The position numbers were made by a program, and so were the translations under genes. The notes under the pieces are model-generated. The model was not told the DNA's origin. It saw only the letters and a list, made by a program, of their open reading frames with translations, and made no database searches. A stretch of DNA of 64,000 nucleotides from Tetracentron sinense (lineage: Eukaryota > Streptophyta > Magnoliopsida > Trochodendrales > Trochodendraceae): NCBI GenBank assembly GCA_015143295.1, contig CM026573.1, positions 8,833,934 through 8,897,933 of the forward strand, written 5' to 3'. This document shows, piece by piece, positions 1 through 11,600 of this stretch. Every line of letters starts with the position of its first letter. The stretch's first letter is position 1.

Positions 1-102
1 CAACAAATCATAGTCTTTCTACAATACAATAACACACCTGATATAAATATATACACTCAAAAATCTCTGATCACAATCACCTGTTCAGAGAGAGAGAGAG
101 AG

Positions 103-831
103 ATGTCAATGACCAGTCCCAGTACAAGCTCCCATTACCACTGCCATGTATTTGAAGATGCAGCATGGCATTGCCAGCAACATGAAAATAAGAAACAACT
201 ATCTCCACCTCCACCTGTAGAGTTCAGCTTCGAATTTCGTCTGGGAAATAAGGTGCGATTTTTGTGTGAATCAGAAGAAGGAGATGCCATTAATATCTTG
301 GAAACTCAAGGAGCCACCTCAACCGTGGTGTTCCTGGTGGATCGACGCCGCTTGATATCTGATACTACGGCACGGTGGGTCCTATCGAGCCTGCTTTCTC
401 TTGTGAAGGTCCCTCTACAGTTCCAGGACGACATGATCCAACGTATCTCTTCACTTGCTCTTGTGATGGCCAATGCTGCTTCGAATAGAGGTCGCAAGAC
501 GCTAAGGATGGTTGTGTCCATTGAATTCATTAAAGTTGTAAAGTTAAATCTGGAAGAAGCGACTCTCCTGGCTGCGACGGAATCGATGAATGATGGGGAG
601 TTTCGGGCTGTTCCTGCAACAAAATCATCGATCGAGGCATTAGAGAAGGTGAGGATCGAAGACTCGGGTACTGGTTCGATTTTAAGCTGCATGATCTGTC
701 TAGAGGAGCTACCTTTTGGGTCGGAAGCTACTTGCATGCCTTGTTCGCATGTTTATCATGGAGGTTGCATTGTTCAGTGGTTGGAGAGGAGTAATCTTTG
801 TCCCTTGTGTCGTTTTCAGATGCCATGTTGA
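103..831 (+). CDS. RING-H2 finger E3 ubiquitin ligase, single exon
   Basis: Predicted 242-residue intronless protein. The C-terminus carries a RING-H2 zinc-binding domain with C196, C199, C214, H216, H219, C222, C233 and C236 (CMIC...CSHVYHGGC...CPLC), ending six residues before the stop. RING-H2 proteins recruit an E2 and transfer ubiquitin to substrates; that role is family knowledge. Residues 1-190 have no motif I recognise and no membrane segment, so this is probably a soluble plant RING protein and not an ATL type. The start is the first ATG after a GA-rich leader (about 87-102) and is followed by a second in-frame ATG four codons later. Substrate unknown. The domain call is firm; the exact subfamily is not. 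Confidence 0.9.
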   Translation: MSMTSPSTSSHYHCHVFEDAAWHCQQHENKKQLSPPPPVEFSFEFRLGNKVRFLCESEEGDAINILETQGATSTVVFLVDRRRLISDTTARWVLSSLLSLVKVPLQFQDDMIQRISSLALVMANAASNRGRKTLRMVVSIEFIKVVKLNLEEATLLAATESMNDGEFRAVPATKSSIEALEKVRIEDSGTGSILSCMICLEELPFGSEATCMPCSHVYHGGCIVQWLERSNLCPLCRFQMPC

Positions 832-2900
832 ATTTATTTGATATATTTGAGTTGAATTAGCTTTCCTTTTCTTGCTTGGTTTTTTAAACTGTTTTTTTTT
901 TATTTTTTCTGTTCTGGTCCCCACGGAGTCAGGGAATTCCTAGCCTCCAAACAAGCTTGAGAGAAGGAACAAAATGCTCTACGGGTAATAACAGGATTCC
1001 CCATATGGGGTTATAACCGTAGAGGATTTGGTTTCTTTGTAAGAATAGCCACTGGTTAAGAAATTTTAACTCTTCATGTTAATATTTTTTTTTTCAAGAA
1101 TCAAGATTATATTGTTGAACCATAAAGATTAGTTAATCTTAACTATCGGCAGAGCCACATTGGCCCAGGGGGTTGAATCTCCACTGAAATTTTGAAAAAA
1201 AAAAAACCATAGTAATAATAAAGGTGTAGCCTGGGAAAGGAGCAAAAGCCAATGCGATGGAGGACTCTAGCCCCCACCCTAAACATTTAAGAAAAAAATA
1301 TATTCTTTACAAACGGATACAATCAAATGTGATGGTCCATCAACGTAACTTGGCCCTCAAATAAAAAAAAGGGGGCTACACTCCAAAACCTCCATTGTTA
1401 ACCCCCGCGAGAGAATCCTAACCACAATTAAATTAATAGAGGTTAAAAGGGAGATGTGTTGACCTAAGCGTGCAATTGAACTCTCCTCGAGTTCAATCGC
1501 GATACCTCTTCTCCTTCACGTTCTTCAGCATTTTACTAGTGTAAAACTTCAGACCCGCCTCATTAATTTGTCCACAGCTCCATCACTCTCCGATTTTTTA
1601 TCGTGCACCATTGCTGCCCTCTTCATCCTGTGGCCCATTCCACGGTCTAGCACATAGTTGATAACATAACCGTATGGGAGCTGGTTGATCCTGCTCCCAA
1701 TCTTATGGGGTCCTAGGAAATCATAGGGTCTGGCCACCGAGGTTCTATTACTAGGTGTGGCCTTGTTTAGAACTTTGGCTTTACGCTAATCTTTGTTTCT
1801 CCAATGAGCATGTAGGTTACTGATTGTAAGTACCGAGATTTGAGTTAGATAAGATGGGTGATGATGAGTATCCTTTTTCAAGATTCTATATAAAATTTGG
1901 AGGGTTTCTATAACCTCGATCCAGCATAAATCCCATGTACAGACCATTCGAGGTCGAGTTTCCTAAAAATGGAGATGAAACAATTAAGATGAAATGGAAG
2001 AATGATGGAATCATAGTAAAAGGGAAAGAGAAATGAAAAACAGTTTGAAGGGACAAGCGCTTAAGAACTCCATGGATTTTCTCTGACAATGATGATCGAC
2101 TGGGCTTCAAAATTCCCAAGTGAGGTCCCTAATGTCTCAACCTCATGAGGTCACCACTATTTATAGAGGTGTCAAGTGAGGTTTGACAGTCGAGAAAGTT
2201 GAGATGCAAGTTTAGAGAGAGTCTCGGTCACTTAGAGGACTTGTCACATCTTCATTTAGTTATTATAACTAACTTAATCGGTTATAATTAACTCTTTTAA
2301 ATTGTTATAACTTAAAACAAATTTCAAGGCATATTCTTCTTTGGTTAAAAGAGAAAATAATCAATCAAGAGGTTTATTAATTTAAGAACTCTTTCCAAGC
2401 CCTCCAAACCATAATTCATTCTCCCCCTCAAAGAATATCAATCATCATATCATATTATCAAGGTGGGTCATACGCTTCATGATGTTTGTCTTAAAGGGAA
2501 TCATAGGTGATCGATAAAGGCACCACTCTCAAGGCAAAAATTGTATCCGCCATCACCTCAAGCATCAGCTGCTGGGAATGGAATTATAGAGGTCACACTC
2601 CTTTCATAGCTCACAAGAAAATGGGAAAGGCTGCACATTTTATGTGGACAAAATTGTGTGTCATTTAATAAATGGCAATGTTAAGTCTATTTTTCTTTTC
2701 ATCCACTTTTCTCTTATTGAACAGGAAGAGAAAAAAGAAATGATGAGCTCTAAAAAAAATGTTACAATTTTTTTGTCTTTTTTTAAAAGTAAAAATAGAC
2801 ATAAGCATTCCCTTTTATGAGATGAAGTTGGGAAATGTCACCCCAGATTCCAACAATTGTGATTAGGCATTGAGGATGAGGATCATTAAGAGGACTACCA
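832..2900. other. Intergenic DNA with degraded repeat fragments
   Basis: No convincing coding region. 1085-1145 and 1390-1500 resemble the dispersed GTTAAGATTCACCC repeat family and its outer arm (a GTGCAATTGAACTCTCC-like stretch). Around 1150-1290 a GCAGAGCCACATTGGCCC stretch resembles a decayed hAT end. 1886-2119 (-) is open but has no recognisable motif. Confidence 0.5.
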
Positions 2901-2911
2901 AAACAAGTGAA

Positions 2912-3132
2912 AGGGGTGGACCAGTGGACTTACGCAGGGGTGGACCAGTGGACTTTCGCCTAATAAAGCGGAAGGTCCTAGGTTCGACTTCTCACTCCAC
3001 CTTTGGGGCCAGTCCCGCATGGGATTTTCCTAGACTATTAGACCGGTGTGACGGATTATGGGCTCACGTCACATCCTCGGAGATTAGTCCTAAAACGAAG
3101 GGTTGGGGACACACCGAGTTACAAAAAAAAAA
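2912..3132 (+). mobile_element. tRNA-derived SINE with duplicated A-box segment
   Basis: A box A-like TGGACCAGTGGACTTTCG is followed about 35 bases later by a box B-like GGTTCGACTTC, the spacing of an RNA polymerase III internal promoter. The unit ends in a poly(A) run at about 3121-3132. The A-box segment occurs twice in a row (GGGTGGACCAGTGGACTT at about 2916 and 2939), a small internal duplication. Target-site duplications were not found by eye. Confidence 0.6.
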
Positions 3133-3840
3133 ATGGATTGCCCTTGAGGCCTTGACAACCAATCAGATGGTGTGATCTCCATGCATGCATCCAAAAAGAA
3201 AAAGAGTTTATAAATTCATGTACATGATACAACACCTGATCATTTCTGTGAATTGTTGGACACTACGAATGAAGTGAGTGAGTGGATACGAAGGAGCAAA
3301 CAAGGAACACTCACAACTCACAAGCCTTAGCTTGTCAGCTTTACGAGAAATGGAAACAAGTTGGCAAAGCTATTGGCCTCTCATCTCACTATTATTCTCT
3401 ACCTCTTTTGTATAACCCACAAATGCGACTAGGTTCAATGTATATACCTCATCCACCGACTTCCATCTCCATCTCCCAAGCCTTACAAAAGGCCACCATG
3501 TCTAACCAAAGGGACCTGATCACTACTATAAATAGTAGGCTAGGTATGCCCATACTATGCAACCAAAACAAAGAGAAAGGGACACGTCAGGTGTCCCCTA
3601 GAGTTCCCCCCAACCCCTTCAGTAGGACTCTTCCCGTGTCTTAACTAAGGGTAACCCTCTCTACTGAAGTGTTTGGTGGAACTTTGGGTGCCACCTGATT
3701 GATATTAATTACTTGGATGACAAGGTTGGTGGTTATCATATCACTTGTTTCTTTACTGATTTTCTCAAATTACAAGCATTGCGGTTTCGAGGTTACTGCA
3801 ATATTGCCTCGTTTTTCAAGAGTGTGTGATTACGGATACT
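3133..3840. other. Intergenic DNA, no gene seen
   Basis: Short open frames here (3282-3644 and 3699-3893, both +) have low-complexity or unrecognised products and no flanking gene signals. I see nothing I can name. Confidence 0.4.
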
Positions 3841-4012
3841 GTTTTTTTTTTATTTTTTTTTTTTTTTTTTTTTCAGTCAGCCAGTCTAGTTAGTAGATTA
3901 GTATCTGCTCTAAGAAAGGGTGGGGAAATCACTAAGCCCACCTACACGTGACTGAGCCCGGAACCTCCCTCTTAATGAGAGGACACACTACCACTTGGCT
4001 ATTCTTAGTTGC
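3841..4012 (-). mobile_element. SINE in minus orientation with long oligo(A) tail
   Basis: On the minus strand the order is box A-like AGCCAAGTGGTAGTGTG (about 4008 leftward), box B-like AGGTTCCGGGCTC, and a T-rich tract on plus (3841-3873) that reads as the poly(A) tail. It differs in sequence from the SINE at 2.9 kb, so it is a second family. Confidence 0.55.
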
Positions 4013-5684
4013 TTAGTTATGCTTTATTAGTCTCTTTAACTATCCAATGACAGAAGCGTTTTGACTGATATTCAACCTTAAAACAGTTTTCTTTCATATC
4101 TGTTCTACTATTATTTTTAATAGTTTGTTCAGCATATATAATAAAAATATTATTTGGAGAATATTAAAATGTTGTAACGATCCTGAACTGATATGAAATG
4201 ACATACACCCTACCGCTCGCTCCAGGGTGTGACTTCTCTTATGAGAGAGGTCTTGGAAACCATTCCCCAGTGCTAACTACTAACAGATGCTACTAATTGT
4301 AGGTAAATGATATCTCCCCCCTCCCAAAATAAACGACAACGTCAACTGTTAATAACAACAATTTTCAATCTATCCTATAGATTATATAATGTACATGACG
4401 TCCTTGATGCATCGGTTTTTATAACCCTAATACACTGCTCTCTAGCCCAAGTGGCAAGGTATGCCAGTAGGGTGGTCCTGGAATAAGTCCTTGCTAAATG
4501 ATGTGTCACCGACGTCCACTCATCAATTACTAACCCATTGACCCTAATTACTAACAGTAGCTAAATGATTATATACCCTGTTAGATTATATAATCTAAAC
4601 AATTAGAAATAAGTCAATTTCCAGTAATAAATCACCACCACTCACATAAAAAATGTCACTAATCAACGTCCAATTAGGAGTGTCCTCTCCGTTGCCAGAG
4701 GCAAGACCGATAAGACCTAGATAGCAAGGACACACATAATCATGACCTTATATCCCCGTTAAGGATCAGAGTGAGAAGAACCAAGCTCTCTCAGAATCCA
4801 GAGAAAGGGCAAAAGAAAAGTAGAAAAAATAGATAACCAAGAGACGTGGAGAGAATTTGAGGAGAACGTTGGTGAGCATAGGAGAGAAAAGAGATGGATC
4901 TTAAGTAGATTTTTAGGATGTAATTAAATATGATTCTACTAAGATATGTCTAATTAGAAAGAAATTACATTATAATTCTAATCAAACTATATTTTTAATT
5001 ATATTTTTAATGAAATTATAATTTAATTTATAAATTTTTATATGAAGTAAGGTGAAGAAGGGTAATTATGTCCACCAAGGATTTCGCCATGTGCGCATGC
5101 ACCCCCCCCGAAGTCCTAATGTGAGATCATATTGCATTTACATGAAATGAAAGACTAGAGAATGGATTTATATTCCAAACCAAGATGCAAGAATCCCAAA
5201 ACCCATGAAGGAACTAAGGGCAGAAAATGATAAAACAAAATCACCTGAATATTGAGACAACTGACAAGTGAGATTCTTAGGCCACAAATCCCAAATATCA
5301 AATGGTTGCAACAATCAGCAAAAGTGGTGTTATAGACATAAACATGTACAACCATAGTACCAAATACAAAGCAAATGTTTGAATGAGAGCAAAAAAATTC
5401 AAGTTTCCATTAGATTATAGAAACTGGAAAAAATGCACACGAAATCAAGCCTAAATAGAAGTATAGAACCAACCCATGCACTAAATCCTATGGCTATACA
5501 CTCACTCAGAGCACCAAGTGCTCAAGAAAACAAGGAAACTCTAAACACACCACACATTTGATATTGTAAAATCCTGTTTCAGGTTTAACAACACAATTTT
5601 ACACTACATACAGAAAACTGCAGACATATAGTTACTCTTTACCTTCTTAAGGTAACTTCTCCTTGAAATCCGGTTTCTGCAAAA
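4013..5684. other. Intergenic / 3' flank of the IQD gene
   Basis: No gene seen. 4434-4540 has a weak box A-like CTAGCCCAAGTGGCAAGG but no clear box B. 4900-5050 is very AT rich. 5100-5684 probably holds the 3' UTR and downstream flank of the IQD gene, whose stop codon is at 5685-5687. Confidence 0.4.
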
Positions 5685-8600
5685 TCACCTCCTCCATTCT
5701 GCTTGGATCAACTTCTCTGAAATTTAACAATAGATGTAGGTTAATTTAGAAAAATTTAGAGGGATTCCATGAATTTTAGAAACAAGACATTACTTATGAT
5801 TTTAAAAAAAATAGCAATTCCTGCCTTAAAAACTGAGGAAACATATTGTTTATACATACCACTCAAATCTAAATGCTGTGTGGATGGAAAAATTCTTTGC
5901 TAAATTTCTAGGAAAAAATACAATATTTACAAGGGAAATGGGAAAAAAGTGAGGCTCATTATTTGAAACCCATAAGAATACAAGCTGAACTTCCTTCTCA
6001 GCCAACCGAAAAATCAAGGCTAAACAACTAGAAAAGCAAAGCACTTAACCTGAGCAGCCACCATCCGGGACATTTCATCGAGTTTTTCAAGATGAAATGA
6101 ACTAACAAAAATGATATCCCAAAAAGTACTTCGGAAGTTTCTTAATATTTATTAGATATAAAAACCAGTAATGCAGCCCAAATATATAACCGATCCATTC
6201 AAAATGTATAGAAAACCCCATTATATTTGACTTCTTACCATTACTATCTCTAGAGGACAGTAGTGATCTGTCACTTCTAATTCCCCCTTTGCAACTTGCT
6301 GGAACCAGTCTCTGCATCCGTGGCGACAGTGAGCTTTTGCCATTGGTGGAAGATGGCAGCGAATGCCGTCTGGTGAATCCATCCTTCTCAGCCCCATCTA
6401 GGCTAAGCCTTGGGAAGCCTTGTCCTATTAGTTTTGCCTTAGCAGATCTAGTTACCGCCATATAGCTTGGCAATGTTGGAGTATTCTGTAAGCCATTCTC
6501 TGGATATTCCTGCTCTGCTTGAAAAGAAGCACTCCTGTTGCTTTTCTGGTTCTCATTGCTAGTTTTATCTCCCTTGGAGCTTAACTCCCCGTTCATGAAA
6601 GGAATATTTTCATCTTTCCCACTGTTCTCTAAGGGTTGCAACTTGACTGCAGGATGATCATCATGCAACACATCAATTGGCCCATCTGCTGCCAAACGTT
6701 TCGGGGTTGTTTCTACATCCGGTTGTTTATGCACTCCCAATGTAGTATCTTTCATCTTCCTGGCAGAATCACTCATACCCTGATCAAAAACATCAGGAGC
6801 TGGGAAGCTTGACACCTTTCTCAGACTGTTCTTTGGCTTCTCCGTTTCAACCTCTGATGGATCAGAAGCCTCCCTTGCAGATTTAGAGACTTTTCTCAAC
6901 TTACGTTTAACCTTCTTGAGCTCATGTTGTGAATCCTCCAGCACTGAATCTACTGGATGGCTTGAAACTTTCCTCAGGCTGCGTTTTGATTTTTCAGATC
7001 CGAAGGTGGAATGCGTTGTGCCCTTGTCAACATTTACAGCAGGGACCCTCCGGACACTGCGCTTTGGTCTTCCTGGTTTGGTTTCTACACTTTGAAAATT
7101 ACCCTGCTTTCTCTTAGACTTTGAGTCCAGAACCCTCATTGGTTGTGCAAGTGGTTCCCAAAAGCGGGACGATGTCCAGCGCTCAAGCCAGTTCCAGGCT
7201 GAATTTGGTTCCTCAGGGCCATATTGGATTCCCAGAGGCATCACATTGGGCAATGACGCAAGAAGCTAAATGTAATGAAAGAAGCAGTCACATGCCCAAT
7301 TTAAAATGTAGAAAATGAAGACTGAAATGAACAGAGATCAAGGACAAAATTGTAAATAGATTAAACAAAATATATGCCGACTGTGCACATTCAATAATAT
7401 ACTCGATTAAATTTTGTATTCTTAGTATCAAAATATGAATCTTCAGCAAAAGAAGAATATTAAAATCAGAACAGGACAAGGTGATGAGCCTGCCTACACC
7501 ACACATTGAGGACATATGTAGGACAAACATAGGGCTAAGGACACGCATTCGACAAGTCCAATGAAGAGGGTCTTCTATGTCACAAGCACATTGCATGATC
7601 GTAACCATCTGATCAGAAGACATGTATTTACAGTCTGCCATATCTTTTCGATTGTGCATAAGAATGCACAAGATCAGATAGAGGTCATATGACCAATAAC
7701 TTTTCATTTTGACAGACCACCTAAGTATGTGACACCTGTGTAAAATTTTAAAATATTAAAATTTTGAGAATATAATAATATTTACTAAGCTATGTCCTAG
7801 CACCCTTAAGATTTGGGGATCAAGCAAGTCTGACAGGTAACACAAGCCACGTAGGTGGTCTGTCAAAATGAAAAGTTATTTAAACAATAATTTTAGAATA
7901 AATTTTTTTGGTACAGCTAAGCCATATTGGAAATGGATCCCCATGCCATGTCTTATCATCACGGGTACCCTTGGGGTTTTAAGGAACCTGATAACTCAAG
8001 ATGAAAATGTGCATCTCATTCACTGCTGGTGTGCCAAAACACGACACGGGATGAAAATTTTTCTCAACCTCTTGTTTTGAGATGTGAATTCCTCTAGGGC
8101 CTATTTTCCTGCACGTTTATGCTATTGTCCATCACATGCAAAATGGCAAACACCAATAGGTGGAAGTTATGGTAATTATCTTTTAAATAAGTGGTGCACA
8201 CATTTCTGAGACCAGACTTGTTTTCCTCCAACAATGGGCTTGCACAGGGCATTGTGCAGGAAAAAAGGCCCCTCCCAAGAAACCATAATGCATAATAGCA
8301 ATTATTTTTGGTTCTCGCATTTTATAGTATAATGATTGGTGGAACTTTCAAAAGAATAGACGCCCATAACCATATATAGGGTGGAAATGAAGCTGGACCT
8401 ACCTTAGTAACAAATGCATTTCCTGAGAGCTTCTCCATCCGAGTAGATTTATTTTCTCCCAAATAACTTGAGTGCTTAGCATCCTAATAGAAAACAAAGA
8501 AGCATTAACCATGGAAGTGGCATATGTATGCAACAGACCAACTAGTTCAACTGTTTATTGAAGATGTAATGTAATCAACAAGAAAAGAATATCGATCATA

Positions 8601-11600
8601 AAAAAATCAACAAGAGATGAATATCAGGAAAAAGATGCATAAGGAAACGAAAATACCAAAAAATTCTAAATAATCAAAAGCCCCAGAATAATAGACATCT
8701 ATGAAATGACCATCATATCTCTTATACATATTGATCAAAATTAGTACAGCACTCTTGCTCTATTTATTTAATTTTTACCCAAAAATATAAGTCTGAGAGA
8801 ATATTCTGACAACTATCTCACAGACTTTCCTCGAGTATAAATAACAAGAGAGAGCTATGGATAAAAAAGGAACTAGTGTGGGAGTCCTTTAAGAAGTTAC
8901 CAGGGGATTTCGTAGAGTGCATTCTTTATGCACTTCAAGCCCAGTATCTAAAAGCCGGACCCTTAGACCACGAACCAGTGCCTGTAACTTAACAATCCCC
9001 TGCATACAGCATAAAGTAGCAGCAGCTTGTCTCCTAACCAAGTGCCCACGAACAAGTGCTTGCAGCCTTATGATGCCCCTGAGGGCCCGAAATGCCCGAC
9101 GAGCCTTCACAAATATTCAGCTTACATCAGTGCACTTATAACATTGACCATAATGAAAAAATTGATATCAAAACATAACTTGAGATAAACAAAATAGATC
9201 TTTACGAGATTTGGAAAAAAAAAATTACAGATATCATGTGTGTTTATTAAGTGATAAAATAAGCAATGAGAACCATATTTATAGCTTCATTACTATGCCA
9301 ACCCATATTTTAGCAGCGGCAATGGACCTTGTATAATACCATAGGAATCCATTAAAGATATACTCATTTCAGTATGGACGGCTGGAGAAAACAGTCCAGA
9401 ATGTCACATCCAGATGGAACACATGCAAGCAGGCGGAGGAAGCCGTCCTCCAGCATGTAATGTAGCTTCCACATGGCACACATGCAGGCAGTGTGCCCAC
9501 AATCCAATAGGCCTAGAGATGATCCCTAAGGAACTCAAAAAGACAAGGAAAAAGGATTGCCATTTCAATCCAATGTGTCATTTTTCTCAGTGGTGAGGTA
9601 ATAGTTTATTAGCTGTCCAGAAAAAAGTTTCATAAATCAAATGATTACCATCACCCAGTTGGTCAATATTAGGCCCAGAAGATCTCCTTAATGAAACAAA
9701 GCACCTAATGAAAACCTATTTTGACATATTGCACATGTATGGCAAAGGCAGTCAGGCTAGTCTTCTTTTGGAGCACAAGTATATCCCGAATAATTATGTC
9801 ATCCAATTTAAAGTATCAAATTATAAGAGCAACATAATGAAGTACATAGACTAAAAAAAAGGAATAGTGATCATAAGAACCAAACCATAGTGCCGGAAAA
9901 CTCACAAAGCAAACTAAAAACATGCATACTGTTTGTCAGATAATGACAAAGAAAGAGAGAAATATCAACTAAAAGAATTGTAGGCACAAGTGAGCTAAAA
10001 GGGAACAATAGAATAAGCTTTAAAAATTCACCACATTTAATGGTCCTGGGCAACAGTAATAATTTCAGCAAGAGAATTACCAAATATCCCCTAAAAGCAG
10101 CCTGTGCTTTTGTAGCAGCTTGCTCTTTCCTGATTCTCTCTGGATCATTTGGTGTACCTGATGCATTGTTACCATGCATATCTGCATCTTGATTTCTGGG
10201 AACTAAGACCAACCCATCACGTGGTAATTTGACAGTTACTCCCTTCTCCAACTCTGAGTTCCTTCCATTTCTATCAGTGGTACCCGGTGCTGGGTGTGAA
10301 ATCAAGGGAGGGTCCTCAGATAAATCATCCACATGTGCAACAAATGCCTCTTTCTCATTTGCAGCTTTCTTCACATGAGAATCAAAAACCAGTTAGAACT
10401 TGCACATTCTAATACTAGCATAAGGTCACCATCATATTGAATTCACTTGGCTTACACAATAATTTTGCAGCAGGCAGAAGAAAAATATCAACAAATGAAA
10501 ATAAATTACTAATATCAATGGCAGAAATCGATGTGCGTGAGAGAAATAGATATGTGAACACTAAATTATCGGTTTGCCTAAAATTTGCTGATATCATCAT
10601 CATTATCAAAGCCTAATCCCAAATATTTGGGGCCCACAACATGAATCTTGTTCCACCATTCTGTTCTATTAAAAGTCATATCTTTAATTAAGTTGTGTAT
10701 TGTCAAATCTTTTCTCACTAACTCTATCCACATCATTTTAGGCATTATCCTCCCCTTTTAGATAGCTAGCTCTAATCCACTTCTTCTTTCGGAATCGTTA
10801 GTGACCTTTGTTGAACACGTCCAAGCCATCTCAATCGGCTCCCCCTTTTTTATCACCTATTAGAGCTACTTCCAGATTCTCTCAAATGTGCTCATTTATG
10901 ATCGTATCCTTTCTCGTCTTCCTAGTCATCCATCTCAACATCCGCATTCCACTCGTTATATCAAATTAAAATTTTCCAATAGTGAAATGATGATTTTTGA
11001 GCCACTGCCCATCCAAGAAGTTTCCCATGGGTTGAATGATGTATATGCGGGTGAAGGCACGGCCAAAATTTGTGCCGCTCACACCACCATAAGCTTCCAT
11101 GACTCGTATATATGAAAATCGTTCATTTAACATAATAAAAAATTAGGAATAGTAAACTAGGGTTTATGGAAGAGAGAAAGAAGAAGATTAGGAAAAAAAC
11201 TAGATTAGATAGTGCATCTCTCTAATCTCATTCCTATTTATAATAAACCTAATAGAAAAGTTACAAGTATACCCCTGAGGGGTGATTTGGTGTAACACAC
11301 CTACATAATAGATCATATCTCAACACTCCCCCTCAAGCTGAGCATAGATATTCAACATGTCCAGCTTGTTAAATACACTTTCTAAGCTAACATTAGTAAT
11401 CCCCTTTGTGAATACATCAGCTAGTTGATTTCCCGTTGTAACAAACAAGCAGCAAAAATTTTCTGAAATAACTTGTTCTCTAAGAAAGTGTCTGTCAATT
11501 TCAATATATTTAATCTGATCATGCTGAATGGGATTCTGGGCAATATTGATGGCCGCCTTGTTATCACAAAATAACTTTGCCATATTCTGTTTCAGCACTT

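Noticed and set aside
306..737. 143-codon antisense frame
   Set aside because: Shadow of the RING-H2 gene on the opposite strand.
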